Below are positions 1 through 11,300 of a stretch of DNA of 64,000 nucleotides, piece after piece. Below the pieces are notes generated by a model that saw only the letters and a list, made by a program, of their open reading frames with translations, had not been told where the DNA came from and did not search any database. Position numbers and translations under genes: made by a program. The DNA lies in contig CANXME010000550.1 in NCBI GenBank assembly GCA_948144175.1, positions 1 to 64,000 on the forward strand. Direction: 5' to 3'. The first letter of the stretch is position 1. The number at the start of each line of letters is the position of its first letter. The stretch comes from Closterium sp. NIES-65. Lineage: Eukaryota > Streptophyta > Zygnematophyceae > Desmidiales > Closteriaceae.

Positions 1-66
1 GCAGTCATCATGAGCATGTATGCAGTCATCATAGCATGTATGCAGTCACCATGAGTACGGTATGTA
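1..66. repeat. short tandem repeat, about 20-23 bp unit
   Basis: Three successive imperfect copies of a unit beginning GCAGTCATCATGAGCATGTAT. The window begins inside the array, so its true length is unknown. Confidence 0.7.
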
Positions 67-1595
67 TGCCGTTCATTCTGTCACTGCATGGGGCCAAGAA
101 TCTGCTCGTGGAACTGTGACTCACAAGTTGTGAGAGCGCGTGCGGTGTTCTTTTCAATCTCTGGGCTAATCACCGCTCCAACCGAAAATTCCTCTTTCCC
201 TACCGTACTCCAGCCTTAGTAATGTCTTGAATAGACGCTTGACACCAATCATTATAGCTTTAGGGTTCAACATACAATCATAGACAATTTTTTATGCTTG
301 CGAGCGATTCATTGTGTGCACAGGGTACAGCCGAAACATAGTGTATGGATCCAGAACGAGATTTTAGTCTACAGACCTCCACTCCCCCGGTTTGGCCCCT
401 GCTTCATAAGGACACTGCCCTAAGGACAGAGGCAATGGTTTATGATAATGGATTTCGCGGAAACCCACGATCTGGTAGCTCTCTCATTTGTCCACTCTGA
501 TGTTTGTAGCGCTCGTGCTACTTGTCAGGCCTATCACATCACGATAGGAGACACGTGTAGCATGCTGAAATCATGCTCTCCTTTCTTAGCCCCAACCTAG
601 TGTTTAAAACAGCCATGTATTTACAGGGAGCTGGCACGGTCAAACATTGCTGGAACCTAGCCCCTCTATTGAACCCTGAGTCACCTTGACATCTCGCCAA
701 CCATAACCCATCCCTGTAGCTTCTCTCTTGGTGTTTGCCTTGCTTGCCTGGTGTGTTGCTGGTGGCAACCTCTTGTGCACGTATGATTCCGAGTCTCCTT
801 GGCTTGGCATCAGTCTATGTCAGTAGCTTTGAGGACAAGAGTCATCAGAAAAGGTACTGAGACATTGCGTGTTAAAGACATATATGCAGACTGCAATAGA
901 ATGCGCTCTCTCTTCGTTCACTCAAGGACTCCTTATCGTTCCATCATCATAGTATGTGATGTATCACGTGTGCACACGACGTCTTCCACGCTGTTGGTTG
1001 AGGTAGCTGGAGGGTGTGGGCTCAGGGGCACGGTCCCCAGATCATTCTCCTTCAGAACTTGGGCTTTTTGTGTGTGCACCCTGGCTGCTTGCTGTTGTAT
1101 CCAGTGTCCCTTGGCGTCTGGTCCAATCACACTTATCCAAGTTCCAACCTTGACATGTAGTTGAAATCATGCTTGTATGCAACGCAACTGCATGCAACAA
1201 CAGCACTCCATGCTACTACCATCCGCTGAGGGCCTTAGGAAGCGCACTCAACCCTGCTAGGATGGGAGTCCAAGTGCTGCCATGCCATGCACGCCGCGTT
1301 CACGAGTTGTCTTCGGATGTGCTTTCTTCCAGCTACCTGAAACAGGAACGTCCTCTTTGGCGATGTGTACGGCATCACAACGCAATATGACCAGCCTTGT
1401 CACGCTGCACGTGCATGGGGGGAATCGCATATGGCATGCACCATGTGCTATTTGCCATGTCCCAGGTCCCATGTGCCAATGGGCCCATGTGTCATTTGTT
1501 ACTTGCCTTGGTGTGTTGAGGGGGTCCTGAAAGAGCCCATTCTAAGAGAGCATTGGATTGGGAAGGAGGACTACAGATAGGACTGAAAATGCTTG
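67..1595. other. no gene recognised
   Basis: All reading frames are short and low in complexity. I see no domain, no convincing exon chain and no RNA gene in this stretch. Confidence 0.5.
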
Positions 1596-1725
1596 TTACA
1601 CCAAGCCCTTCCTTTGGTCCGATGGCTTACACCAAGCCCCTTCCTTTGGTCCGATGGTTTACACCAAGCCCTTCCTTTGGTCCGATGGTTTACACCAAAG
1701 CCCCTTCCTTTGGTCCGATGGTTTA
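1596..1725. repeat. tandem repeat, about 32-33 bp unit, four copies
   Basis: Four direct copies of a unit containing TTACACCAAGCCC and CCTTTGGTCCGATGG follow one another. Copies differ mainly by the number of A and C in CCAAGCCCC. No gene is associated. Confidence 0.85.
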
Positions 1726-1935
1726 TCTGTATGTTCAAGGCTCATCTGCTTGCGCGCTGGTAATTGCTGACCAGCATCAAACACATTCTTCCAACAGAAC
1801 ACTGCATCTTTCGTCTGCACCACCCTGTGCGTGCTCACTTCTCACCCACTCTTGTCACAACCCCTGCTCATGCGCCATTTTCCCTACCCACTCCTCGCCT
1901 TGGCTCTCCCTGCCCTCGCCCCCCCTTCTTTACAG

Positions 1936-2170
1936 TGACATGTCAGCCAACCAGTGACAGGGTGACTGCCATTGCCCCTGTCGCCCTACCTGCAGCCAAC
2001 CCGTTCCCGCCCTACCTACCCTACACCCACCGCAACTTCTTCTTCCACGGGACCATCATCCCGCCCGAGGCCAACCACACCTACCTTGGCAACGCTTTGA
2101 GCATTGTCTGCTCAACGCATCCCGAGGCGCCTGGAGACTACTTGGAGCAGAGGAGTGCAGAGGAGTGTGG
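1936..2170 (+). CDS. possible internal exon, unrecognised protein
   Basis: A polypyrimidine tract and TTTACAG acceptor precede an open stretch that ends at GTGTGG|GTGCGT, a usable donor. The encoded segment is Pro-rich at first and then contains HGTIIPPEANHTYLGN and several Cys, which looks more like protein than the flanks. A related phrase (FNGTIILTPPTSNTSG) occurs about 600 bp downstream after another acceptor-like site (near 2588), so this may be a duplicated exon. I do not recognise the family, and no start or end of a gene is visible. It may be noncoding. Confidence 0.2.
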
Positions 2171-2802
2171 GTGCGTTCTGTGGGGTTTCTGCTGGGGATT
2201 GCCAACCCCTGTGCAGCGGGCATGGCATGTGGTCCTTCAGTGAGTCTGTGCAGGAATCAGTATACACCTGCGATAGCAACTTCGACAACCAGGCCGGACT
2301 GCCTTGTGCTCCTACAGTGGTGTGTATACACAAGTTTTGGGAGAGACTGAGTGATCTGGTGTAAGAAGCAGATGGCACTATCTTGTTGTAGCCCTTTGAT
2401 TGCATTGCATACCCTGCTCATTCCTCGTAATTGTTACCATTACAGCTGCATCGCAGTTGAAACCTCTCGAACTCCTAGTGTTGATCTATTTACATCCAAG
2501 CATATTTCTTCCAGTTCCGTTTGCACCCATCTGCCTTGCCTCGCTCTGGATAACCCTGCAATTCTCCCTTCAACCAAATCATCACAGACAACAGCAGTCT
2601 CCCTGGCAGGTGCAGCACCGCAACCATTCAATGGCACCATCATCCTCACGCCCCCCACCAGCAACACGTCAGGAGCAGCACAGTGCAGCGCCCATCTGCC
2701 TCTTCCTTTTCATCGACAACCCTGGCCCGTGTAGCACGCCCTTTGTGTTCAATGCCTTCTTTAGCTTCGCCAGTCAAGTACATGGGGGGAGAAGGTTTTG
2801 TG

Positions 2803-3090
2803 TCAGTCGTAGGTCACTTTCAGGTCACACTCAGATCGCTCTAGAAACTCTCATAACGAGAGTCTCATATCACTTTCAGGCCACTCTCAGGTCACTTTCA
2901 GGTCACTCTCAGGTCAAACTCAGGTCAATTTCAGGTCAATTTCAGGTCAGTCTCGTATCAGTTTCAGGTTGGTCTTAGGTCAAATAAGGTCAAATTCAGG
3001 TCAGTCTAAGGTCAAACACGGGTCAGTCTTTTGGTCAGTTTCTGGTCAGTCTCATGTCAGCCTCATGTCAGTCTGAGGCCAGTCGTGGGT
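2803..3090. repeat. 11-bp minisatellite (CAGGTCANNYT)
   Basis: At least twenty degenerate units with strict 11-bp spacing, most containing AGGTCA. The first copies are the most degenerate. No coding function is suggested, because an 11-bp period changes frame at each unit. Confidence 0.85.
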
Positions 3091-3984
3091 GCAGGTATGA
3101 TGCAGGGCCATGCCTTCCACAAACACGAGATACCCACAATCTCCCACACTACCCTTGTCCTCCCCCACCCTACCGTTAGCAACCAACTGACCTACGTACT
3201 ATTGGCGCTTTAGCCCCAACAAGCCATATTTAGCAGCCACAAGGCCAAGATTGGCACCCAGAACAATGAGCAGGGGACTCTCGATGCTGAACTGGCTCTC
3301 ATGAGAGGTTAGGTACATTATTAGAAAGTGTGCCCTACTTCTTAGCATTCAGATTCCTCACCTCCCTGCCTTTTTTCCTGCCATGATAAAGCGTACGTTC
3401 ATGATTTCTTGGCGGTTGAAGGCTGAGTTCGTAGTCAAGCTGCAAGGATACATTATGGTTCAAACTACAAATTGTAACAATAAAGATTTCATTAACCTTG
3501 GACTGTGCGTGCTCCATCCATTCCACAACACAGTAACTTGCACTGTTCCAAATTAAAATGGTTCACAACCATCTGCAGTGCCTTGTTTGAATGATGTGTT
3601 TTCATCTAGAATAGAGAGCAATTAATCAGAAATGTTACAAATTGGTTAGCTTGGAAGATGTCACAGCGTGTGAGCACAGTCAGTGACAAATCAGGCTAGG
3701 AGATGTAATCAAAGACACCATTTTTCTATGCACATTCACAAATATCTATCAAGCTTATGGTCGGTACGGTAGCACTTTTTATGAACAGGCTTTATAATTT
3801 CTAAACAGCACTAGAATTCTAGCGCAAGCATCTTGCTCTTGCACAGGTTCTTCTAGTCCAAAATATCCATTGTGCATGGAGGGAGTGGACGAGACAATGG
3901 TGCAGGAGTCCAAAGGCTCAATGCAGGAGCGCATGCATAGGAAGCAAGACCATAAGAAACTGCGACTACTTGGAATAAAATGAT
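3091..3984. other. no gene recognised
   Basis: AT-richer sequence without a convincing exon, RNA gene or repeat. Confidence 0.5.
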
Positions 3985-4930
3985 TGGGAAGAGTGGGGGG
4001 TATGAGAGGAGTGGGGTGGGTCTATGACATAATTGGGGTGTGTAAACGGAGTTGGGGACATGAGAGGAATTGGGGGTATGGGAGGAGTGGGGAGATGGGT
4101 GGAGAGGGGGGTATGCGAGGCATGGCTGGTAATAGAATCGTGGTGGTTATGAGGTGAGTGGGGTGTATGAGAGGAATGGGGGGCATAGAGGTATGGTGGG
4201 TATGAGAGGAGTGAGGGGTATGAGAGGAACCGGGTTTATCAGAGAGTGGAGGTTTGAAAGGAGTGAATGTTATGAAAAGAGGGGATGTGTGAGGAGTGGG
4301 GGATTCAAGAGGAGGCTGGTATGAGAGGAGTGGGGGGTATAAGAGGAGTGAGGAGTAACAGAGGGGGTATGGTAGGATTTTAGGGGCATGAGAGGAATAT
4401 AGAGGCATGACAGAAGTGGGGTTTACGAAAGGAGGGAGTTTATGAGAGGAGTGGGGAGTATAATACCGTCATTGCCCGGTAAGTAGACAGTGTTGAACAG
4501 TAGACAGGGGTTGTCTATTATCCGGGTGTCTCTTATAAACAAGCTCGCCTCATTATAAGACACCTATTTGTGTGTACGCGTTAAGCCAGTGTAGAGGTTA
4601 GGGGCAATCTTATAGTGAGAAGGTATCTTCTAAACAGTTCTTTCTCCATTTATAAGAGTTATAAGACACCCCAAATCGTCCCAAATACAAGACAACCCCA
4701 GCATTCTTGCCCGTGTACGAGATAAGACATATATGTCTACTATCCGGGCGATGACGGTAGGAGTTGGGGTTGGGGAATGGTATGGGTGGGGGGTAACAGT
4801 GGATAGGGGGGTGTGAGAGAAGTGGTGGTATGAGAGGAGTGGTGGGTATGAGAGGAGTGGTGGGTATGAGAGGAGTGGTGGGTATGAAAGGAGTGCTGGT
4901 GTGAGAGGAGAGGCGGCATGTGAGTGGGGA
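3985..4930. repeat. GA/GT-rich degenerate minisatellite, interrupted by a MITE
   Basis: The plus strand is built from variants of GGTATGAGAGGAGTGGGG in units of roughly 15-20 bp. The array is present on both sides (3985-4463 and 4760-4930) of an inserted 292-bp element, so it was one array before the insertion. The C/T-rich frames on the minus strand are repeat artefacts. Confidence 0.8.
4466..4757. mobile_element. Tc1/mariner-type MITE, 292 bp, TA target site
   Basis: The ends are inverted repeats: CCGTCATTGCCCGG at the left and CCGGGCGATGACGG at the right, both flanked by TA (4464-4465 and 4758-4759). The inverted homology continues inward with mismatches (AGTAGACA/TGTCTACT, then GGGTTGTCT and GTGTCTTATAA motifs on both arms), so the whole element can fold back. 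It has no ORF. TA duplication, small size and long imperfect TIRs fit a Stowaway-like or pogo-like non-autonomous element of the Tc1/mariner superfamily. The superfamily is inferred from the TA flank and structure, because no transposase is present. Confidence 0.8.
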
Positions 4931-5310
4931 GAGGGATAGGGGATATACAGAGGAATGTTAAGCTTTTCAAGCTTCATGTTTGAAGAGCGATATTCTGTCT
5001 AAAAACCCCAAAACAACCCTATACGTGAATCTAATTCACAATCCAGAAAATCATGCATGCAACAGCTAAAAGTTTCAGGAAGAAGGTGACAAGCATAAAA
5101 TCTGGCCCATGGACAAGCCGAAGCTACAGTGTACTACATAGCCCAATTTTCCTGTCCCATTTTTGTGCTCATCAAAAGATGCTACCAGTATCCCTTCCAC
5201 AGCCTCTGTCAGTGTTCCTAAGTGTCCCATACCATGTTTTCATTTGAAGCAAACAATTGGCATCAGAAGCACAAGGTAAACCAGTAAGCTACATGTGAAA
5301 ACAAACTTGA

Positions 5311-8300
5311 TTACGTGGAAGAGCCACTTGGCATGCCCCCCTCGCGCTCCGCACGGGCCATTTCAGCAGTGAAGCTGGAGGAGCCAATGGAGCTCCCAAG
5401 CTCCATGTCAATGCGAGATTTGGCCTCGCCCACATGACCCTCATGTGCTCCGGACGCCTCCTGCTTCAACTTCACCAGCTCCCAAAGCACTTGATTCATG
5501 GAGGGGCGGGAGGCTGCAGGCATGGCGGTGCACGAGAGGGCAAGGCGAGCCCAGCGCAGCACCAAGTCATCTGGTGCGTCCAAGTGAGGGTCCTTGAATG
5601 CCAATACAGCACCGGAGTCCACCAACGGGGCCACCTGCGAGGTTAAATGCATACATCACATGGAATTTGGTGATACAAAATGTTCACAGAGGTTCACATT
5701 AAAATAAAACCTGTGAAGAATGGTAGAAATGTGGCAACGCAGAGATTGATGGAATGATGTATGATCATAGGAAATTAGTGCTACATAGAAAGCAGGATGA
5801 TAGGAAGGTGAATCCTATTACAGATACAAGGTGTGATTCAAAGGTAAGTGCTCGTCTTAATCATTGCAGCATGTATCCTGTTGGGAATGGAGGTAAGGAG
5901 AACATGAATTGGCCTACATATGTTTGGCTAAGGGCAACAAGGAAACATTGATATTATCAAGCAAACTCACTACGCAGTGCAGCTGGCTTTCTCATACGTT
6001 GTGTTACAAGATCTGCCATCCTTGGCATGATACACTTCTGTCTCTCACCCATTGTTTGAGATTGATCTGGTTTTCCTCTGTTACATGGACAGCCTTGCGC
6101 GCCGTGATAACCACCAGCGTCACCACGCCAAAACTGCAACCCGTCAATAAACAAAGGCATCATACTTGAAATCACGCTCAGATGTACAAAAGCTTTATGG
6201 TCACAATGAAATTTGTTTCCCCAATCATTCCACAAGTGATCGTCACGCAAGCCCCATCACCAAGCATCACCAAGCTACTCGATTGGTAAGAACGCCTGGA
6301 AATGGCTTCAATGTCAGGCATGGACCTTCTTTGGGTGTGAGGCAAAGGAAACATAGAAATCACTGCAAGCCCGAAACCCAAACCCTATCTTCCCTAGAAG
6401 AAACGAAAATCATGAGCATTTCTCATCAAATTTGGAAGCCTCCTTGAACAGTATTCTCATGCCAAAGTGCTCATCTGCTAACCTTCACTGTTTTCTCATG
6501 CCATTATAACTTGCATGGATTTGCTAGCATAACCTACTCTGCTCACCTGTGCCAATCTGCTCACCTGTGCCAATCTGCTCACCTGTGCACATCTGCTGCT
6601 GGAGTGGCCTTATGAGACTTGAAATACGCAGGGTCCACATAGCCCGGTGTTCCCATCACTCGAGTGGCAGCCACAGACGTGCCCATAGCAGTGCCCCCAC
6701 CAAGCTTCACAAGCCCAAAGTCTGCAATCTTGGCCTGCCCATGGACAACAAGAGCATTGATGTGAAAGATTCAGAGCATGCGAGGTTATGCAAAACACCA
6801 CATGATAGTTGCTAAGGGATGGATACGAGTAGGCATCTTTCACCATGTACAGCAAGGCCTACAACAATATTGACATGCCTGCATCTTTGCATCAAGGAGA
6901 ATGTTGGCAGGTTTGATGTCGCGATGCACAATGCCAAAGCCATGAAGATACTGCAACCCCTTTGCCACTCCAATCAGAACGTCAAGCCTTTGACGAAGCG
7001 AAAGAGGATGGGAGACACCAGAACCAATCCAGCTCTCAAGGTCGTGGTTGGGCATGAACTCGTAAACGAGGATCTGCTCCATGAGTCGTGTGGAGAGGTC
7101 GAAGTCGATGCAATAGCCCAACAGACGCACAAGATGCGGATGGTGCTTGCTTGCCATCTCCTTCACCTGAGAGGGAAAACAGTAAACATATCAAAGGAAG
7201 ATTGAATAATCAGACCACCAGCTATGCTTGGGGTTGGCAGAAGAAACTAATGAGAAACGTGCCACTAACATATCAACAAAAACTCACACCATGGTACCTC
7301 TCTTTGGAAGTCGTTCGTGAGCACTCGAGCTCGCTTGACTGCCCAGGCTTGATTGCAATCGTGGGGCGACACACCCTTGTAAACATCCCCAAAGCTACCA
7401 CTTCCTATCCTGTTCCCCTCTGCCCAATCTCCTGTGGCCTTAGACATCTCTGCCAAAGAGTACTCTCGACACACGTATGGCCGTGCTGCCTCCATCTCCA
7501 CCACAAAATCATCACCCTGCATCCCTTGTACTGCTGGTAATGGTAGCGCTGCTGCGGCAGCTGCTGCAGCTGCTGCGGCCTCCCCTTCCGCTGCTGCTGG
7601 GTCCTCATCCTCATTATTTGGTACTGCAAAGAGATGTAAAAGATGGTGAACGTGAAAGAGAAGACCGATAATTCAAGGGGCCTGGGAATTTAAACCACCT
7701 ACTCTGGATTGCTAATGACCCAGGAAGGACCAGCAAGCACCATTGTTTCATTCGTTGATTCCTGACAAGTCGAGGTTAAGGCTGGATGAATTTCTACAAG
7801 AAGGTGAATTCAGTCACATCCATGGTGAACAGTTTCGCCAACTTTTTCTACTGCCATCTCAACACCATACCTGTGGCTGTGTGATACCTGGCAGTGAACC
7901 CCAGTCCAGATATCCAGCTTAAATTTTGATCGTTCAACTGGAACCAATCCTGCCCAGTTCGACCCAGACCCATTATTCCGAACTTGGGACCAGGCGATTC
8001 ACATTCTGCAAAATAAAAAAAATCAGCCAGTCTGGTTGTCTCATTTCCTCATGACTATTTCGCATAGAGCAGCAGGCAAAAGACAGTGCCATTACATGCA
8101 ATTTTGTGGGGTTTTGCGTCGCAACCCAAAAATAAGGTTCAGACCAGTGATTCTGAGTCTTTAACCCAAAACTCATGAGTCAGACCCAACCAAGAAGACG
8201 GCTTGACATCTGGGAGGACCTGGAATGTTCCATGGTGAGAAATTGCACATGCATTTGTAGCTTTTACTCTTGGATTTTTTCATGATCTTCTGATTTTGAT

Positions 8301-11300
8301 GATACTCTGATTTTCTTTCGATTGCCTGGCGTTTGCCTTGTTATTGCTTCATCTAGGCTCAGCATCTACGTAAATATCTTACCTTGAAACAAAATGTTAT
8401 TTATTGATTTCTTGCCATCCACATTGGTGCTAGTATTGTCTCCTCCTGCTGCCCCTTTGGTGCGGTATCGCTTCCACAGAAGCCAGGTCAGCAGCACCAG
8501 CAGCACGAGGACAGCCAGAGTGCCAGCAGCAGCAATGCCAGCAACGGCTCCGCCGGATAAACCGTCTCCAGTTTGGGAGAGAGAGCCTGTAGGCTCACTG
8601 GGAGATGACGTTGGAGGAGGTGGAGAGGGGTTTGGCACTGGCGATGGGGAGGGTGTTGGCACTGGCGACGGGGAGGGTGTTGGCACTGGCAACGGGGAGG
8701 GTGTTGGCACTGGCGACGGGGAGGGTGTTGGCACTGGCGACGGGGAGGGTGTTGGCATTGGCGACGGGGAGGGTGTTGGCACTGGCGACGGGGAGGGTGT
8801 TGGCACTGGCGATGGGGAGGGTGTTGGCACTGGCGACGGGGAGGGTTTCAGCACTGATGATGGGGAGGGTATAGTTATGGGGTAGAAAGACAGAGAGAGG
8901 GAAGGGAAAAGGCAATCAAACATGAGGATGGCGGTTGGCTTGGTGAAAGTGGATGTGGCATCAGGCACAGTTTGCATGGGGGGAGGAAGCAAAGGAAGGC
9001 AATGAGGGATGGAAACACGTATTCTTCAGTAAAAGCCATGAGGATGCATACAACAGAAGCACATATTGAGGAGTAGCGAAGCTGTAATTGTTACCGCACC
9101 TGACAGTGGAAAAGCTAGCTAAGTAGGTGGCTATGCACTGTTCATCCTCTTAGCGCTAGTGAGAGCAAAGCAAAAATGGGCTGTGAAAGCAGCAGCCACC
9201 TGCAAAAGGCTAGCCTTACCTGGTGGTGGCTTGACACATGTGGTGCAGAAGGAGCCGCACTCGCTGCAGAAAGCACTTGAATTGGTCTGTGGGACCACGC
9301 AGCCGCTGTAGTCAGGTGGGCATGTGATTGCAGTCGAGGATATGTTCCTGCATGCGAAACGGGTTCTCGAACAGAGCATGTGACCGCAGCTGCATATGGA
9401 GTGTTTTCAAACTATGGATCGGGAATGGGTTTCAGCTCTAACTAAAGCGCTTTGAGGTTGCTATTTGAGATTTATGGTAACACGTTGTAATACTTTACCA
9501 TGCCAAGTAGACATGAGCACAAGGGCGAACACTTGATTATTTCTGGCCCAGCATGTTCAGGGCGAACATGTTTGTGTTTGCCTTGTGTTTAGGGCGTTTA
9601 GGGAAGAAACCAGCTGGAAATATAAACTTGCTGAAACTGCCGCCCATATCATAAATAGTAGCCCATTCTACACATCCTGGGCTAGTGCACGGATGTTGAA
9701 AAGTTGAGCTTGAATATGCACATCCTGGGCTAGTGAACATGTTCGGGGCGAACTTGAAGGTGACGTGTTTGCCTTGCATCGAACACACATGTTCAGCGTA
9801 CCGAACATGTTTGTGTTCGCCCGAACACTTCCAGGGAGGAAGGTGGAGGAAGGTGTTCGGGTGTTCCCCTTTGGGAGGTGAACACCTTGATGTTTGCCCA
9901 AAAACGAGCATGTTTGGGGCGAACTGGTTCGTGTTGGCCATATCAGCAGTCTTCAAGACACATAATCCTGGATGGTGGATTTTGGCATCCAGGTTGGTGT
10001 GGCTATACTTGGTGGACGTTTGGGAGTGAAGGAAATAAAACAAGTAGATTTTTGTTCCACCACAACTATTTCATTAGAGTCTAGGTACCCTAGCTGCTGG
10101 AGCTTGCACTCTAGGCTGTGGAAGGAGGGTTGGGAAAAAAGGCGAGCTAAAAAATGAGCTTGATTAGTGTGTTTCATCAACCTTTTTTAACGAGCAGATT
10201 TGCGTTCGTTGGAAAGGGATGTCAAAACGAACACGAACATATTCGGCCTGAACACGTTGAGCCACAAAAACAAAACATGTTCGAGGCGCACCGAGCAGGT
10301 GCGTGCCCTCGTGTTTGTGTCTAACATGTATCCTGTGTATGTCTAATTACATATACCCTGTGTACATAGAATTAGTGTAGACATTAAGGTTTGGTCATAT
10401 TAGATATAGGGTGTTCCTCGAGTAAATTTTATCAACAGCTAAGTACCCCAATTAAGCACGTTTCTCAACCTTGAGTTCGCGGTTCCAGCCTGGACCCACG
10501 AAGTCCAACATTGGAAACGCGCTTTGGCAAACTTTGTTACCCACATCCCTATCTCGACTGTGGGTGAGTTGAGCATCCATTTGGCACCCCAAGTCCATTG
10601 GGGAACACTTTCTTCACTTGGACCAGCCCAAGTCGCCTCCAAGCTAGCCCTCTTCGAATTCTGTCAATTGGTTCATGTTTTGCTTGTATCCGCTTGCCCC
10701 GCCTTGGTTACGCGACATATTTCTCAAGCATTTCTACAATGCTAAGTGCCTTACAGCTTTGAGAGAAGTTCGAGGTTGCCTATTGTTGGAGGGAGTTGGC
10801 CCGTGAGGTTGTTCTGGCTGACGTCACTGCAGTGGATGGAAACAGATAAAAGACAGAATAGAAACAGTCAAAGCATTGCTAACAAGATACCTAACCGTGC
10901 ATACATGCAAGAGATTTTACCTTTACAGGGATGGAAACACAAAGGAATAAACCAAAGATTGGTTGAAGTTAGGAGACAGTCAGAGGAGATGGAAAAGCCG
11001 TGGATTGTGGCAGGGGGCGCATATCTTATTAGGCTATTCCAGGTCAACATGGTTAAGTTGCAATAGAGATTTTTGTTCACCCAACGTGACAGAGTCCAGT
11101 CAAGCATGAGATGCATAACCTGCTTCATGTGAGATATTTCCCAACCAGGCAAAACACATTCCAAAATCAACATAAGATGTTTGTTGGGCGGAAGAAGGTT
11201 AAGCCAAAGAAGTCACAATTCGGCACTAGGTTTTATATATACCTCCAACCTATAGCCAGTGCAAGATCTCTCAATGAGCTCAAGCGACCCGACATTGTGT

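Noticed and set aside
4022..4977. Pro/His/Ser-rich minus-strand frames
   Set aside because: They translate the GA-rich minisatellite, and an inserted MITE interrupts them.
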